Below are positions 55,025 through 64,000 of a stretch of DNA of 64,000 bases, one piece after another. The notes beneath the pieces were generated by a model. It did no database searches. It had not been told where the DNA came from and saw only the letters and a program-made list of their open reading frames with translations. The translations under genes and the position numbers were made by a program. The stretch spans positions 6,750,530 through 6,814,529 of the forward strand of contig CAXKWD010000006.1 in NCBI GenBank assembly GCA_964059195.1, written 5' to 3'. Each line of letters begins with the position of its first letter. Position 1 is the stretch's first letter. This stretch comes from Ectobius pallidus. Lineage: Eukaryota > Arthropoda > Insecta > Blattodea > Ectobiidae.

Positions 55025-56838
55025 CCCGCTCGGGAACTTAAGACCCTGCCGGGAAACGCCCCCAAGCGTAGTACCAACTACCACATAAAGAGGGCATTCC
55101 CGAGCAAGAGAAAAAATCGATATATGCCGGAAGGGCAAAATAATGAAAACACTCAAAACAACGGAAGGAAGCTAGCGCAAGCAAAACAAAGAGAAATGTG
55201 TACGTAAACAGAACAAGTTACGTAAATAAAGAAACACTGAAACTAACAAGGTAAGAATAAATAGACATAGAAAATAGATGGAAAAGCTGAATAAATACAA
55301 AATAATTAACGTGCCGAGAATAAGCGGCACATCCTCTGCGACCCAGGAGAAAAAAAAATTTGAATTTTTTTTTTTTTTCAAATACTTTGTCCATTTGAGA
55401 AATTAATACTGCCGTAATGAGCTTAAAGTTCAAACACCATATAATTTATTTTTTTTTAGGGTCCACCACCTCAACCTAGTGAAGAATATAACCAGAGTCT
55501 TAAACTTGAACAGCCATAACACCAACACAGAACACAATGTAGTCCATTGACATCGTGCAGTAGTAGTGTATATCAGTAGTAACCAGTAGTTTGTGTAATA
55601 GATTTAACCAATTGATTGGTGACGGATTGTAGACTGTAGTAGATAACTGGTGAGTAGAAATTGTGCAGTAGACCAGTTGTTGAGTATGTGATGAGCAGGA
55701 GTAGCATATAGAACATGGCAGGTTCTTGTTTCTGGTTTGCAGGAAGGCGTACGCTAGGCGTCCCCAGCGCGCCAACCCAAACGTAGAGTAGAGGGTGGCC
55801 CAACGCAGAATGGTGCAAAGTATGCTCGGCAGAAAATTTAAGTGGGCCGTAGAGGAGGGCAGCTCATGGAAGCACAAAAGCATCTGAAAATACACAAAAC
55901 TTATATGAAAACAGGTACGTACACATTAGAAAGTCTCTCAAAGAACAAATCCCTGAAGGGGTAATTGTTACAATATTTTGAAAGAAACTGGCATTCAAAC
56001 ATTACCACCACAAATTTCTTTCTTTTAAATATATACAAAATGTTTTGAAAGAGAAAACATTAAACAATTTAAAATACACTTATATACAAAATGATTTGAA
56101 ATCCAATCAAATTAGGTTTTTTTTGTGTGACAAGTTTAGAGCGCCATATAAATCATGAAGAAAACTTCACCAAATGGAAGTTCAATTAGAATAAGTTAGT
56201 TTTATTTACACAATGACTGAATTTAGTTAAAAGAATAATTTATATACATATAAATATAATAAATTAGGTTAATAAATAATTTAAGATCAATTATATACAA
56301 AATTTCCCTTCTATACAGGGATACTAAATTTACACAATTTTGAGTTTTTTTCTTTCTTTTCCTGTTTTTTTTAAGGTGAAAATTGATGAATTTAAATGCT
56401 AAAAAAAGAAACAAGATGATAGAAATGACAGAGTATGATGTGAAGGACTAGCGTATGACTAGTGAATGTCAGAGTATGAATGGAAGTGCTAGCACAACAA
56501 TGCAATGAAAGAAAAGTGAAGGTGAAACATGAAACGGTATAGTAGACGGGTGCCAGAAAGGAATAATTTTGGAAAAGAAAAGGTAGGCAGGATTCTTCAT
56601 AGTTGCTTCCACGCCAGATGCACTCTGACGGAGCAAGAGACCGCCTCTCAGGTCGGGCCTCATAGAAGTCGAGCTCTGCCTCTAGATACTTTCACCAGCC
56701 GTTCGGGGGTCTGTAAAATAAAGTAAACAAAACCTCGGGGTTCAATACCCCGGAAACGGAAACCATTGTCCACGCCCCGCTGGGGAAGAATTCCCGGTAA
56801 CTCCTCAGCCGCCCGAGGACAAAGAAGGAAAAAGCAAC

Positions 56839-56850
56839 GCTCTGCTACCA
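56839..56850 (-). other. tRNA-iMet primer binding site
   Basis: TGGTAGCAGAGC on the minus strand, three bases after the 5' LTR. It complements the last 12 nt (with CCA) of the insect initiator tRNA. Confidence 0.85.
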
Positions 56851-56853
56851 CTT

Positions 56854-57487
56854 TGAAACGTGCTTCACGGGCTGAACACCCAAGGCCGTGCCAATTTGCA
56901 AATAGCAATGAGGTAGTGGTAGGAGAAAAGGATGCAAATACAAACTTTATATTGAAATTTCATAAGTGCCAGTTTTATTTCACTTTCAGTTAGGTTAGAA
57001 GTCACCCAGTACTTTCCATAAACAGAGCTATTTCAAAATAACAGAAAAAAAATGTACCCTGTGAAGCAGGTGTACAAAGAAAGAAACATAATATAGCACA
57101 CTGAGTTCAAAATCAAGAGCTGAAGGCTCGGAAGAGACGTAATTGTTTGGCTAGCATCCAACCGTTATATAAGAAAATGCAAAGAGAGAAAAATAAATAA
57201 ATAATAATAATAATCAAATTGAAAACTGAAGCTGGTGGGTGAAAACAAAAACTAACCGAAATGAAATAACTCAAAACCCACCAGCGAAATTTAGACTAAC
57301 AAAACATACCTGCAGAAATTAAGTAGAATAGTGTAGAGAAAGTTACATGGTAGAATTACAGGCTGTACCAACAAGTCCTCCGATAGAATCCACAGCAAGG
57401 CCCCTCGGTGGAATCGGGCTCGGCGGAACCAGCCGGAATCGCAGCACTTGTTCTCGCTTCGACGCTCCAAGAACAACTCTCTGTCCA
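56854..57487 (-). repeat. 5' LTR
   Basis: LTR next to the tRNA primer site, TG...CA on the minus strand. Confidence 0.88.
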
Positions 57488-58293
57488 CAGCCCGGCAATC
57501 TGGGTCCCGGCGGTGAAGCCAAGCCTTGCGCTATGCCGCCATCTTGTCTCACCTGAAGACACCCACTGAACTACACGCAATTCAATGGGAAACTATCACG
57601 AGAACTTAGAATAAAGTCTATTTTCACAATTTTCTATTGGAAATTTTGTATCCACTAGTGAACACACTGAAACCACATTGAAAAAGCACGTCCTCTTGCT
57701 ATTTTTCTCAAGTATTGGTTCCTATTACTTGCTAAAAATTAGGTTTTAGATGTGAAACTTCTTTAGTCGCGGTAGGATTAAATCGAGAGCTTGCGTTACG
57801 GACAAAATTGTCACGAAATTAGTGTTATGCTCAAAATCGTCGCGAAATTAGTTTGGTGTGACGGAACGGACTGCACAGAAAACAAGCAACTCAATAATTA
57901 GGCTTATCCAAAATTCAAAAAAAATAAAAATTTAAAAAATTCAAATTAAAAAATCGAAAATTTTAAGTCTAAAAATCCGAAATTTAAAAATAAAAATAAA
58001 TTAAAAATATAAAAACTTCAAAGATCCAAATTTTAAAAAATAATCCAAAGTAAAAAAATCCAAATATCCAAAATTAAAAAAAATGTTAAAATCCAAAAAA
58101 ATAAAAAAACCAAAATTTAAAACATTCCAAATTTAAAATCAAGAGAAAAACATCAATACTATTAATAAACTACAGTATTGCTCAATTACAACACGCACAG
58201 TGAAATGACAGGCATAAATGAAATAAGGACATTATTTTATTAAGACTATATTTTAGATAACTTCCATTCCATTGATCAAAAGAATCAGTATAT
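57488..58293. other. Intergenic, low-complexity AAAATCCAAA tract
   Basis: 57905-58140 is an A-rich imperfect repeat; no gene seen. Confidence 0.5.
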
Positions 58294-59490
58294 GGGTCAT
58301 TCTTCAAATACGGGAAAATTTGGAGTGTCTAAAATCAAAATTTTTTAGTTTATATTTAAAATCTCAAAAAAATTGCTAAAATACTTCAGGGGTTTCTTGA
58401 TAATAATAAGACACCAGCAGAGCTTAAATGTTTATATATATATTTTTTTAAAGCCATGTGAATGACATCCGTGTACATGTGGATGGCAGAAGGCCACATT
58501 AATGACTAACTTTGGCAACAATATGCTTTTTTTATGTGGTTTCATATTTTTCTCAGTTTACTTCAGTTTATTTTGCACCAAATTTGCAATTTTGTGTGCA
58601 TACTCCGGAATCAATGCAATTTCAACTAGACTGTGTTTTTACGGTTGGGGGGGGGGGGGGGAATCAAGCAGAAATTCATTTAATCAGTTTTAAGATTTTA
58701 AGTACAGGTCACAGACACCACAAACACAATAGTATCCTACATTTATCATCTACATGACTTGAGAGTCATCCACGTACCCCTTTATGAGGAATGTGGATGA
58801 AACAAAAATTAGGCATGTGGATGACAAAAAAAAAGGAGTTTAAGTGGTCTCAGCAAGCCATTCCTAAACCTCTGTAGGCTTAACTTCAGTCAGGTACTTT
58901 GAATTGGTAGGTTTATCATAGTGCATAATCAAAATTAATTAATATTCACTTTTTGCCTATTTTCTAGAAGTCATGTTAATGACGGAGAATAAAAACGCTT
59001 TCCTTTGCTAATCCCAAACTGTTTGTAAGCAAGCAAAATTCAACCACAAGCTGCTCTGTTAGCTTCCTAACACTGTTGCCAGTTATACAAATTTCTCATT
59101 CCTGCAGAAAATTTTTCTATTCTTTTCAGCCATGTGGATGACCAAAAACCCTTGGGACATTCTTTATGTTCATTAGGTGAAATGACAATTTTATTTTCAC
59201 ACAATCATACTCATTGGCAGGAAAAAAGTCGAAAAGGAAGTAACATTTTGTTTTGTGGAAAAATGCAGTAGAATATACAAAACCGGGGTATGGGACAGGG
59301 CATGTGGATAACATTTAATTGAATTAAATTTGGTTTTGGAGTATCATAATTTAAAGTTAGTGACATTTCAAAGTGGTAGTTGTGGTATGGAAGTAGTAGA
59401 AAAAACTTTTATTTCAATTTTTTATAAAGTTGAATTTGAAGGGAAATATCACTCCGGAACGCACATTTTCCCGTATTTGAAGAATCACCC
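58294..59490. mobile_element. 1.2-kb TIR element with CATGTGGATGAC repeats
   Basis: Termini GGGTCATTCTTCAAATACGG / CCGTATTTGAAGAATCACCC. The word (C)ATGTGGATGAC or a close variant occurs at about 58455, 58480, 58785, 58815, 59130 and 59300. No transposase. A 4-bp target (ATAT/ATAC) is possible, so Sola-like is only a guess. Confidence 0.72.
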
Positions 59491-60104
59491 ATACATGAAC
59501 TATCTACTACATATCCTATGTCACAATATAGCAAGGTAGTGATATTTTAATAATTAATTAGTCATTTTAGTTAAATCAAATTTTTAAATATTGACAACAC
59601 ACAGTTTTACTGATTTGAATATATGTAACTTTTGTTAACTTGAGCTCTTTGTTCAAACATGAAAATATAATTAAAGTATTGATACTAACCCGGATTGGAT
59701 AATAGTTTTTATATCAAATCAAAATCATCATATAACTTAATCCTTGCTAAAATACTGACTAATAAACATACAAACAATTTCTCAATAGAAGTGAACTGGC
59801 ATTCCTGATTATTTTTTCTCTTCTTCAGCTTTCACATGTGCCTAATCAAATTAGTGGTATACTAGGCGGAACTTATTAAGATCATTCAAGTAATACATAG
59901 ATTTAAAAATATTACATAGTCCAAAGACAACACAGTTATACAGAAAAACACACACTACAAATTTCAATACATTAATATGAAAAATAATATGTTATGGGAC
60001 ACTTAAAATAAATATTCTGCCCTTATTAAGGGTGAAAATGGCAAAAACATTAATTTTTACTTTATTTTATATTCTTGTGTTTCGTCCATTTTGTAGTGAT
60101 GTAA
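59491..60104. other. Intergenic, no gene seen
   Basis: AT-rich, featureless. Confidence 0.4.
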
Positions 60105-60189
60105 TAACTTAATGATTCGTTTAGAGCATAGGCCTATAGGTTTTTTTCACTGACACTCACTACTGTGGTATGGCAATGTTAATTACCTT

Positions 60190-60232
60190 GTTGGAGCACT
60201 TTCAACCGTGTGGAGCGGCCATCTTCAGCAAC
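60190..60232 (-). ncRNA. Hammerhead ribozyme, copy g
   Basis: Minus strand: GUUG, CUGAAGA, stem II GGCCG/CGGUU, GAAA, GUGCUC (CUC triplet), CAAC pairing with GUUG. Lies just 3' of the Penelope frame, as in intact elements. Confidence 0.82.
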
Positions 60233-60323
60233 TGACTCCCATGATGCCACTGTTGTGGCTAAGAAGACATTTTTGAATTACTGTGTCGTAGAGTGCATGT
60301 GATTTGAACTGTAATAATTACAA

Positions 60324-60640
60324 TTATTGTTCGTTTAAGATGTTGGTGTTGTCTTGTGTGGTGTGTTTGTACATTTCATATTGTTCGAGTGTGTTGAGCA
60401 TATGACCTTTGTGGTTAATGTGTAGGATATCCATGTCTGTATTGATGTCTGCGTATTTGTGGCCTGTGCTTATTATATGGTTTGCATAGTCAGAGTCTTT
60501 GAGAGCTCGTATGTGTTCTGTGTATCGTGTTTTGAAACTTCGGCCTGTATGTCCTATGTAGAACTTTGGACAGTCGTTGCATTTTAGTTTGTAGACTCCT
60601 GGATTACTGTATTTATTTCTGTGTTGTTTGTCTGTAGGTA
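60324..60640 (-). pseudogene. Penelope GIY-YIG endonuclease fragment
   Basis: N-P-G-V-Y-K-L-K-C, C-P-K-F-Y-I-G-H-T-G-R-S-F-K-T-R-Y-T-E-H-I-R-A is the GIY-YIG nuclease of Penelope-like elements (Gly-Val-Tyr for GIY, Tyr-Ile-Gly for YIG, catalytic Arg after the Y-I-G turn). Then H-I-I-S-T-G-H and a C-terminal helix L-N-T-L-E-Q-Y-E. The frame is open to its stop at 60324. Residues before N-P-G in the open frame come from the inverted repeat and are not Penelope. Confidence 0.9.
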
Positions 60641-60730
60641 AGTTAAATAACATTGCCATACCACAGTAGTGAGTGTCAGTGAAAAAAGCTATATGCTCTA
60701 AATGAATCATTAAGTTATTTTATGTATTAT

Positions 60731-61739
60731 AAAAATATGGACTTTCCTCTTTAAAATGACATAATTATCTCATCTTTAGCTTGCTTATAAATATTTTAAA
60801 GCACTGGTTTGAGTCTCAATTTCAGTAAGTTAATTTTTTCCTTGTACTGGGGGGCATTTTTTCTAAACTATAAGAACCAGAGATTTATAACTTTCAGAAC
60901 TTGTAATAAATGCCACTTTACATTTTGTAACATGTAGTCATTTTATTAAAAGTGCAATCATAGAAAAATATGGCCTACCGGTACCAAACTGAAAAAAAAA
61001 ATTAAAAATAAAAATCCTTCATTTAAAAGAATAATAACTTTAGGAAAACATAAGTACCGGTACACTAAAAATCCCAATGGTAAAAAGAAAAACATGCAAA
61101 AGCATCATACAGGAAAAAAATTATTGTTCTAGTTCTAATAGTTTAGGAAAAATGTTCAAGATTCCACTCAATATGCTCCCTAGTGCAAACAGTGTAAGAG
61201 AAAATGTTGCTTTCATATAACATTGCAGATATAGGACCTTCCGGGTGCCCTTAACATACTTTGACCAAGATATTAACTATTTTAAATAATAGAATAATAT
61301 ATGAACTTTGTCTTCATAACTCCAAAAAGTAAAAATATTTGTTGAAAAATTTAAAAAATCAAAGGAAAAGGTTTTTAAGTATCCTTGGTCTCCCCTATTC
61401 TAAATTTGAAATTGAAGGGCCTAGTTCCATAAAGGCGTAAGACAGAAGGACATGGTTTCGAGAATTCTTGATGTTTTTAAACAATGTTACCACTCACAAG
61501 TAGCCTAGGTGGTTTAAAGTTTAATTTTATAACATATATTTTTGAAGGACAGGCTAAATTTACAATGTATTGGGATTTTTTTACAACTAGAGGTACCTAA
61601 ACATGTCAAACAAAAACTGAAGTACTTTTACAGTAGCAAAATCTTTTTACTTTGTATCATATTATTTGTTTTTACTTTATTTTAGTAAAAACCTTTATTT
61701 TAGTATTTACTTTATTTTATTATTTAGTAAAAAGATAAA
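60731..61739. other. Intergenic, no gene seen
   Basis: AT-rich, only short frames. Confidence 0.4.
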
Positions 61740-62035
61740 TTAACTTTATATCGGAAGCTGAACTTATGCGCGTGAAAGAAAATTTCCTAAAAAAAGTGCC
61801 AGTAATGTGTGGATGCAACAAGAGAACAATTCCAACATCTCTTGTGATGAAGTACGTGTTTATTTTCATTGTAATCTTAACTGTAAATGTGAGAACCTGA
61901 ATCATTACACCGACCGTGGCTCTATTAGCGTAGATATTTCACCCGATCGCTCGGGAGTTGGAGCTGTGCCCGCCGCACCGCAGGAACCTGCGTCATTGGC
62001 CAACTCTTGCGTGGAACTCACTGTAGAATGAATGT
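61740..62035 (+). repeat. Dispersed repeat R1, copy 3
   Basis: CGGAAGCTGAACTTATG, GAAAATTTCCTAAAAA.GTGCCAGT, then the Met-Trp-Met-Gln frame and the CTTGCGTGGAACTCACTGTA end, as at 5.8 and 32.8 kb. Confidence 0.75.
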
Positions 62036-62208
62036 GCAGTCTCACAGGTCTTTTCTTATAACTGAGCAGAGGTTTAAGGCACAAGTACAATATTTCATTG
62101 AGTATTTAAGAGATATGAGGAGAAGGCATAAATGTTAAAAACTCAAAATTAAAGATTTGTGCCTTACACCCTTATGGAACTAGCCCCTTCAATTGATAAA
62201 CAGAATAT

Positions 62209-64000
62209 TTACAAATGTTTGAAAATAGCCAGGCGATTGTAGACTGATCTGTGATCAATCTTATGTCTATTAGTTTCCCTAACTGCATGATTAATGCGAA
62301 TTTTCAAATATGACAATGAAATTACTTGTATCAATCTATTAACATGAGTGTCCAATGGATTTAAGTCCAATACATGAGTATTTAATGAGGGAAACAAACC
62401 TAGTTCATTTGCTTCAGCTGCGACTTTGTAGGGTATGTTACTTTTCACAATTGAATTGATGCCTCTGCATAAATTCTCTCTAAAACATCTTTCACTTAAT
62501 TTACATACTCTAACCACATCATTTGAAGGAATAAATAACTTCCCATTACTTTTGAAAGAAATAAATGAATATGGACATTCTGTCTGTGTAATCGCTTTTT
62601 TGCAGTTGTCACACTTTAGAGAACTGACTACTTTCTTAACAACATAACCTGATATGTATTCAACAATACTGTCTGACAACAATGTTAATGTTGAATAAGA
62701 TGGGCAATAATCATGATCAGAAATCTGAACTGGTGACTGAAGACATAAGGGATCATCCTCATTTTGTATAAATTGAGTGCTCTTCGCATCACGAGTACTA
62801 CTTACATTAAGGATAGGTATACTATCTTGTGAAATGCAATTTCCTGTTTTTATGCATTTTAGTTCATTCCTGGTAATCAGTCGTTTGAAGGCTGATTTGA
62901 ACTGCAAACATGTGGGATTAACGTTCCAACCTCCTCGTTGCCTTATGAGACCAAAAAATAGTTCTACATGATCCTGGCTTAATTTGTATGTCAGAAGGTA
63001 TTCCATTTTTTTTGTTTTTACAAACATGTCATATAAATTCTGCACAGACAATAAGCACACTTTTAGGCCCACAAATCCAACCTTCCTATTACACGTTATA
63101 ATCTTCTGTTCACATTCCTTATCAGTGTATAGAGAGTCAATGTATGCAATAGCATCACAAATGAATGAACTCCATAGATTTTCATTTTCCATTGCAAGTG
63201 GGGCTTTGAATGCTTTGCCAAACTTGCTGGATGAATTGAGTAAATCAAATATCTTGTCCATATATTTAAGGAACTTCACAGTTTCTTCACAACCTTCAAA
63301 TTCTTGTAGCTTTAACACCACATTACAGAAATCCAGTGCCTCTGCTACTGATTTACTAAGTGTCTGAACTGCAGGTCTCACACGCATTTTATGTTTATGC
63401 CAGTTGATATGTTTCGAGGTTAATTTGTTTGCCAGACACAAACCCTCGGCACTTTGTAATTCGAATAGAGATTTCACATAAGACCAGCGAATTGCACCGT
63501 CTTTGCGATAAATTATTTGTTTCTCAGCTAAACAGTTGCGTACAAGTTTGATCATATGACAGGCATCAAGTAATACAGCAACTGATGCTCCTGACAGAGA
63601 TGGGTGAAGAAAACTGGTTTTGAGATTATTTGCATCAGATAAATTAGCTCCCAAGTTGTTGGCCATACTTATATTGGAGCTGGCTCCATCAAATACAACT
63701 GCAGCTATGGTGACACCAATTTCATGCAATTTGTCGATGCAACTTGACATTAAAAATGCTCTTTCCTGACCTGAGAGTGAATCGATAAAAAAATAGCCAC
63801 AAGGGATCTTCCAGGTATCATTTACTGCTGTACACATAATTACACAGGCCATTTTTGCCGTGGGTAAACTGTCATTATTAATTTCGGTACCAACATCTAC
63901 ATAACCTATAATTTTATTTCCAGTATATTCTACATGTTCCTTCAGGCACATATCATCAATAGAGAGGCATACTATAGGAACTTGAGCCTTCTCGTTGCTT
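62209..64000 (-). CDS. P-element (THAP9-like) transposase, partial at right edge
   Basis: The frame is open from the window edge (64000, no start seen) to a stop at 62209, about 597 codons. Features: V-C-L-S-I-D-D-M and Y-V-D-V-G-T-E near the start (first catalytic Asp region), V-V-F-D-G-A-S-S-N, L-L-D-A-C-H-M-I-K-L (second Asp), then S-Q-D-H-V-E-L-F-F-G-L-I-R-Q-R-G-G-W-N-V-N-P-T-C-L-Q (the acidic D-H-x-E-L block typical of P and THAP9), and C-D-N-C-K-K near the C-terminus. The N-terminal THAP DNA-binding domain would lie past the edge. No stop or frameshift is seen, so it may be a recent copy or a domesticated gene. No terminal repeats were found on the left side. Confidence 0.88.
   Translation of the reverse strand, partial: SNEKAQVPIVCLSIDDMCLKEHVEYTGNKIIGYVDVGTEINNDSLPTAKMACVIMCTAVNDTWKIPCGYFFIDSLSGQERAFLMSSCIDKLHEIGVTIAAVVFDGASSNISMANNLGANLSDANNLKTSFLHPSLSGASVAVLLDACHMIKLVRNCLAEKQIIYRKDGAIRWSYVKSLFELQSAEGLCLANKLTSKHINWHKHKMRVRPAVQTLSKSVAEALDFCNVVLKLQEFEGCEETVKFLKYMDKIFDLLNSSSKFGKAFKAPLAMENENLWSSFICDAIAYIDSLYTDKECEQKIITCNRKVGFVGLKVCLLSVQNLYDMFVKTKKMEYLLTYKLSQDHVELFFGLIRQRGGWNVNPTCLQFKSAFKRLITRNELKCIKTGNCISQDSIPILNVSSTRDAKSTQFIQNEDDPLCLQSPVQISDHDYCPSYSTLTLLSDSIVEYISGYVVKKVVSSLKCDNCKKAITQTECPYSFISFKSNGKLFIPSNDVVRVCKLSERCFRENLCRGINSIVKSNIPYKVAAEANELGLFPSLNTHVLDLNPLDTHVNRLIQVISLSYLKIRINHAVRETNRHKIDHRSVYNRLAIFKHL

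Larger units (their letters stand above)
54392..57487 (-). mobile_element. Non-autonomous LTR retrotransposon (minus orientation)
   Basis: Two direct repeats of about 633 bp differ by one seen base (about 54497 versus 56960). On the minus strand the 5' LTR (57487-56854) starts TGGACAG and ends ...CGTTTCA. Three bases later comes TGGTAGCAGAGC (56850-56839), the complement of the initiator-tRNA-Met 3' end as known from Drosophila. The internal region is only about 1.8 kb with no gag, protease, integrase or RT, so it needs proteins from elsewhere. No target duplication was found. Confidence 0.87.
60105..60725 (-). mobile_element. Truncated Penelope-like retroelement (3' end)
   Basis: Inverted ends (about 60105-60180 and 60640-60725) with AATGATTC.TTTAGAGCATA and CACTGACACTCACTACTGTGG enclose a hammerhead and a GIY-YIG reading frame. 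The reverse-transcriptase part is absent. The arrangement fits the inverted-tail insertions known for Penelope elements. Confidence 0.85.

Noticed and set aside
55500..55895. 131-residue minus frame as gag of the LTR element
   Set aside because: No zinc knuckle or other gag, protease or RT motif; composition looks random.

Overview
This is a TE-dense, AT-rich animal genomic window, most likely from an insect. The transposon mix (mariner, piggyBac, P element, hAT, Jockey-like LINE, Penelope, tRNA-derived SINEs) and very long TE-filled introns fit a large-genome hemimetabolous insect such as a cockroach or relative. That placement is an inference and is not proven by any single marker. No prokaryotic operons, CRISPR arrays, rRNA or intact tRNA genes are seen.

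One host gene is recognisable: RFC1, the large subunit of replication factor C (Drosophila Gnf1), on the minus strand. Eight coding exons were placed by hand at 38261-38269, 37918-38113, 32613-32749, 21399-22079, 15570-15749, 11320-11518, 8834-9058 and 4843-4911. Every junction has AG/GT borders and the phases join through all eight exons, giving 565 codons plus one base. The gene runs off the left edge in the middle of the Walker A loop of its AAA+ ATPase core. The start codon is at 38269, so everything from 1 to about 38.3 kb is RFC1 exon or intron. Everything to the right is upstream intergenic DNA made almost entirely of transposons.

The introns hold two mariner relics, SINEs, Tc1/mariner-type and pogo-type MITEs, a piggyBac copy nested in a hAT-like element, and a four-element nest at 23.8-29.0 kb. 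The upstream flank holds an 8.76-kb hAT-like element with a perfect 8-bp target duplication inserted 121 bp before the RFC1 ATG. It is followed by a Jockey-like LINE split by two insertions, one of which holds two further nested hATs. Further right are a young non-autonomous LTR element with a tRNA-iMet primer site, a Penelope-like GIY-YIG remnant, and a long open P-element transposase running off the right edge.

The most interesting signal is eight hammerhead-ribozyme motifs: seven complete minimal ones and one nearly complete, plus one clear relic. Most sit in short foldback insertions of Penelope type. Five lie in RFC1 introns in the same orientation as RFC1 transcription, so the pre-mRNA would carry several potential self-cleaving sites. 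Two head-to-head copies sit in a near-perfect 155-bp palindrome with a 12-bp target duplication.
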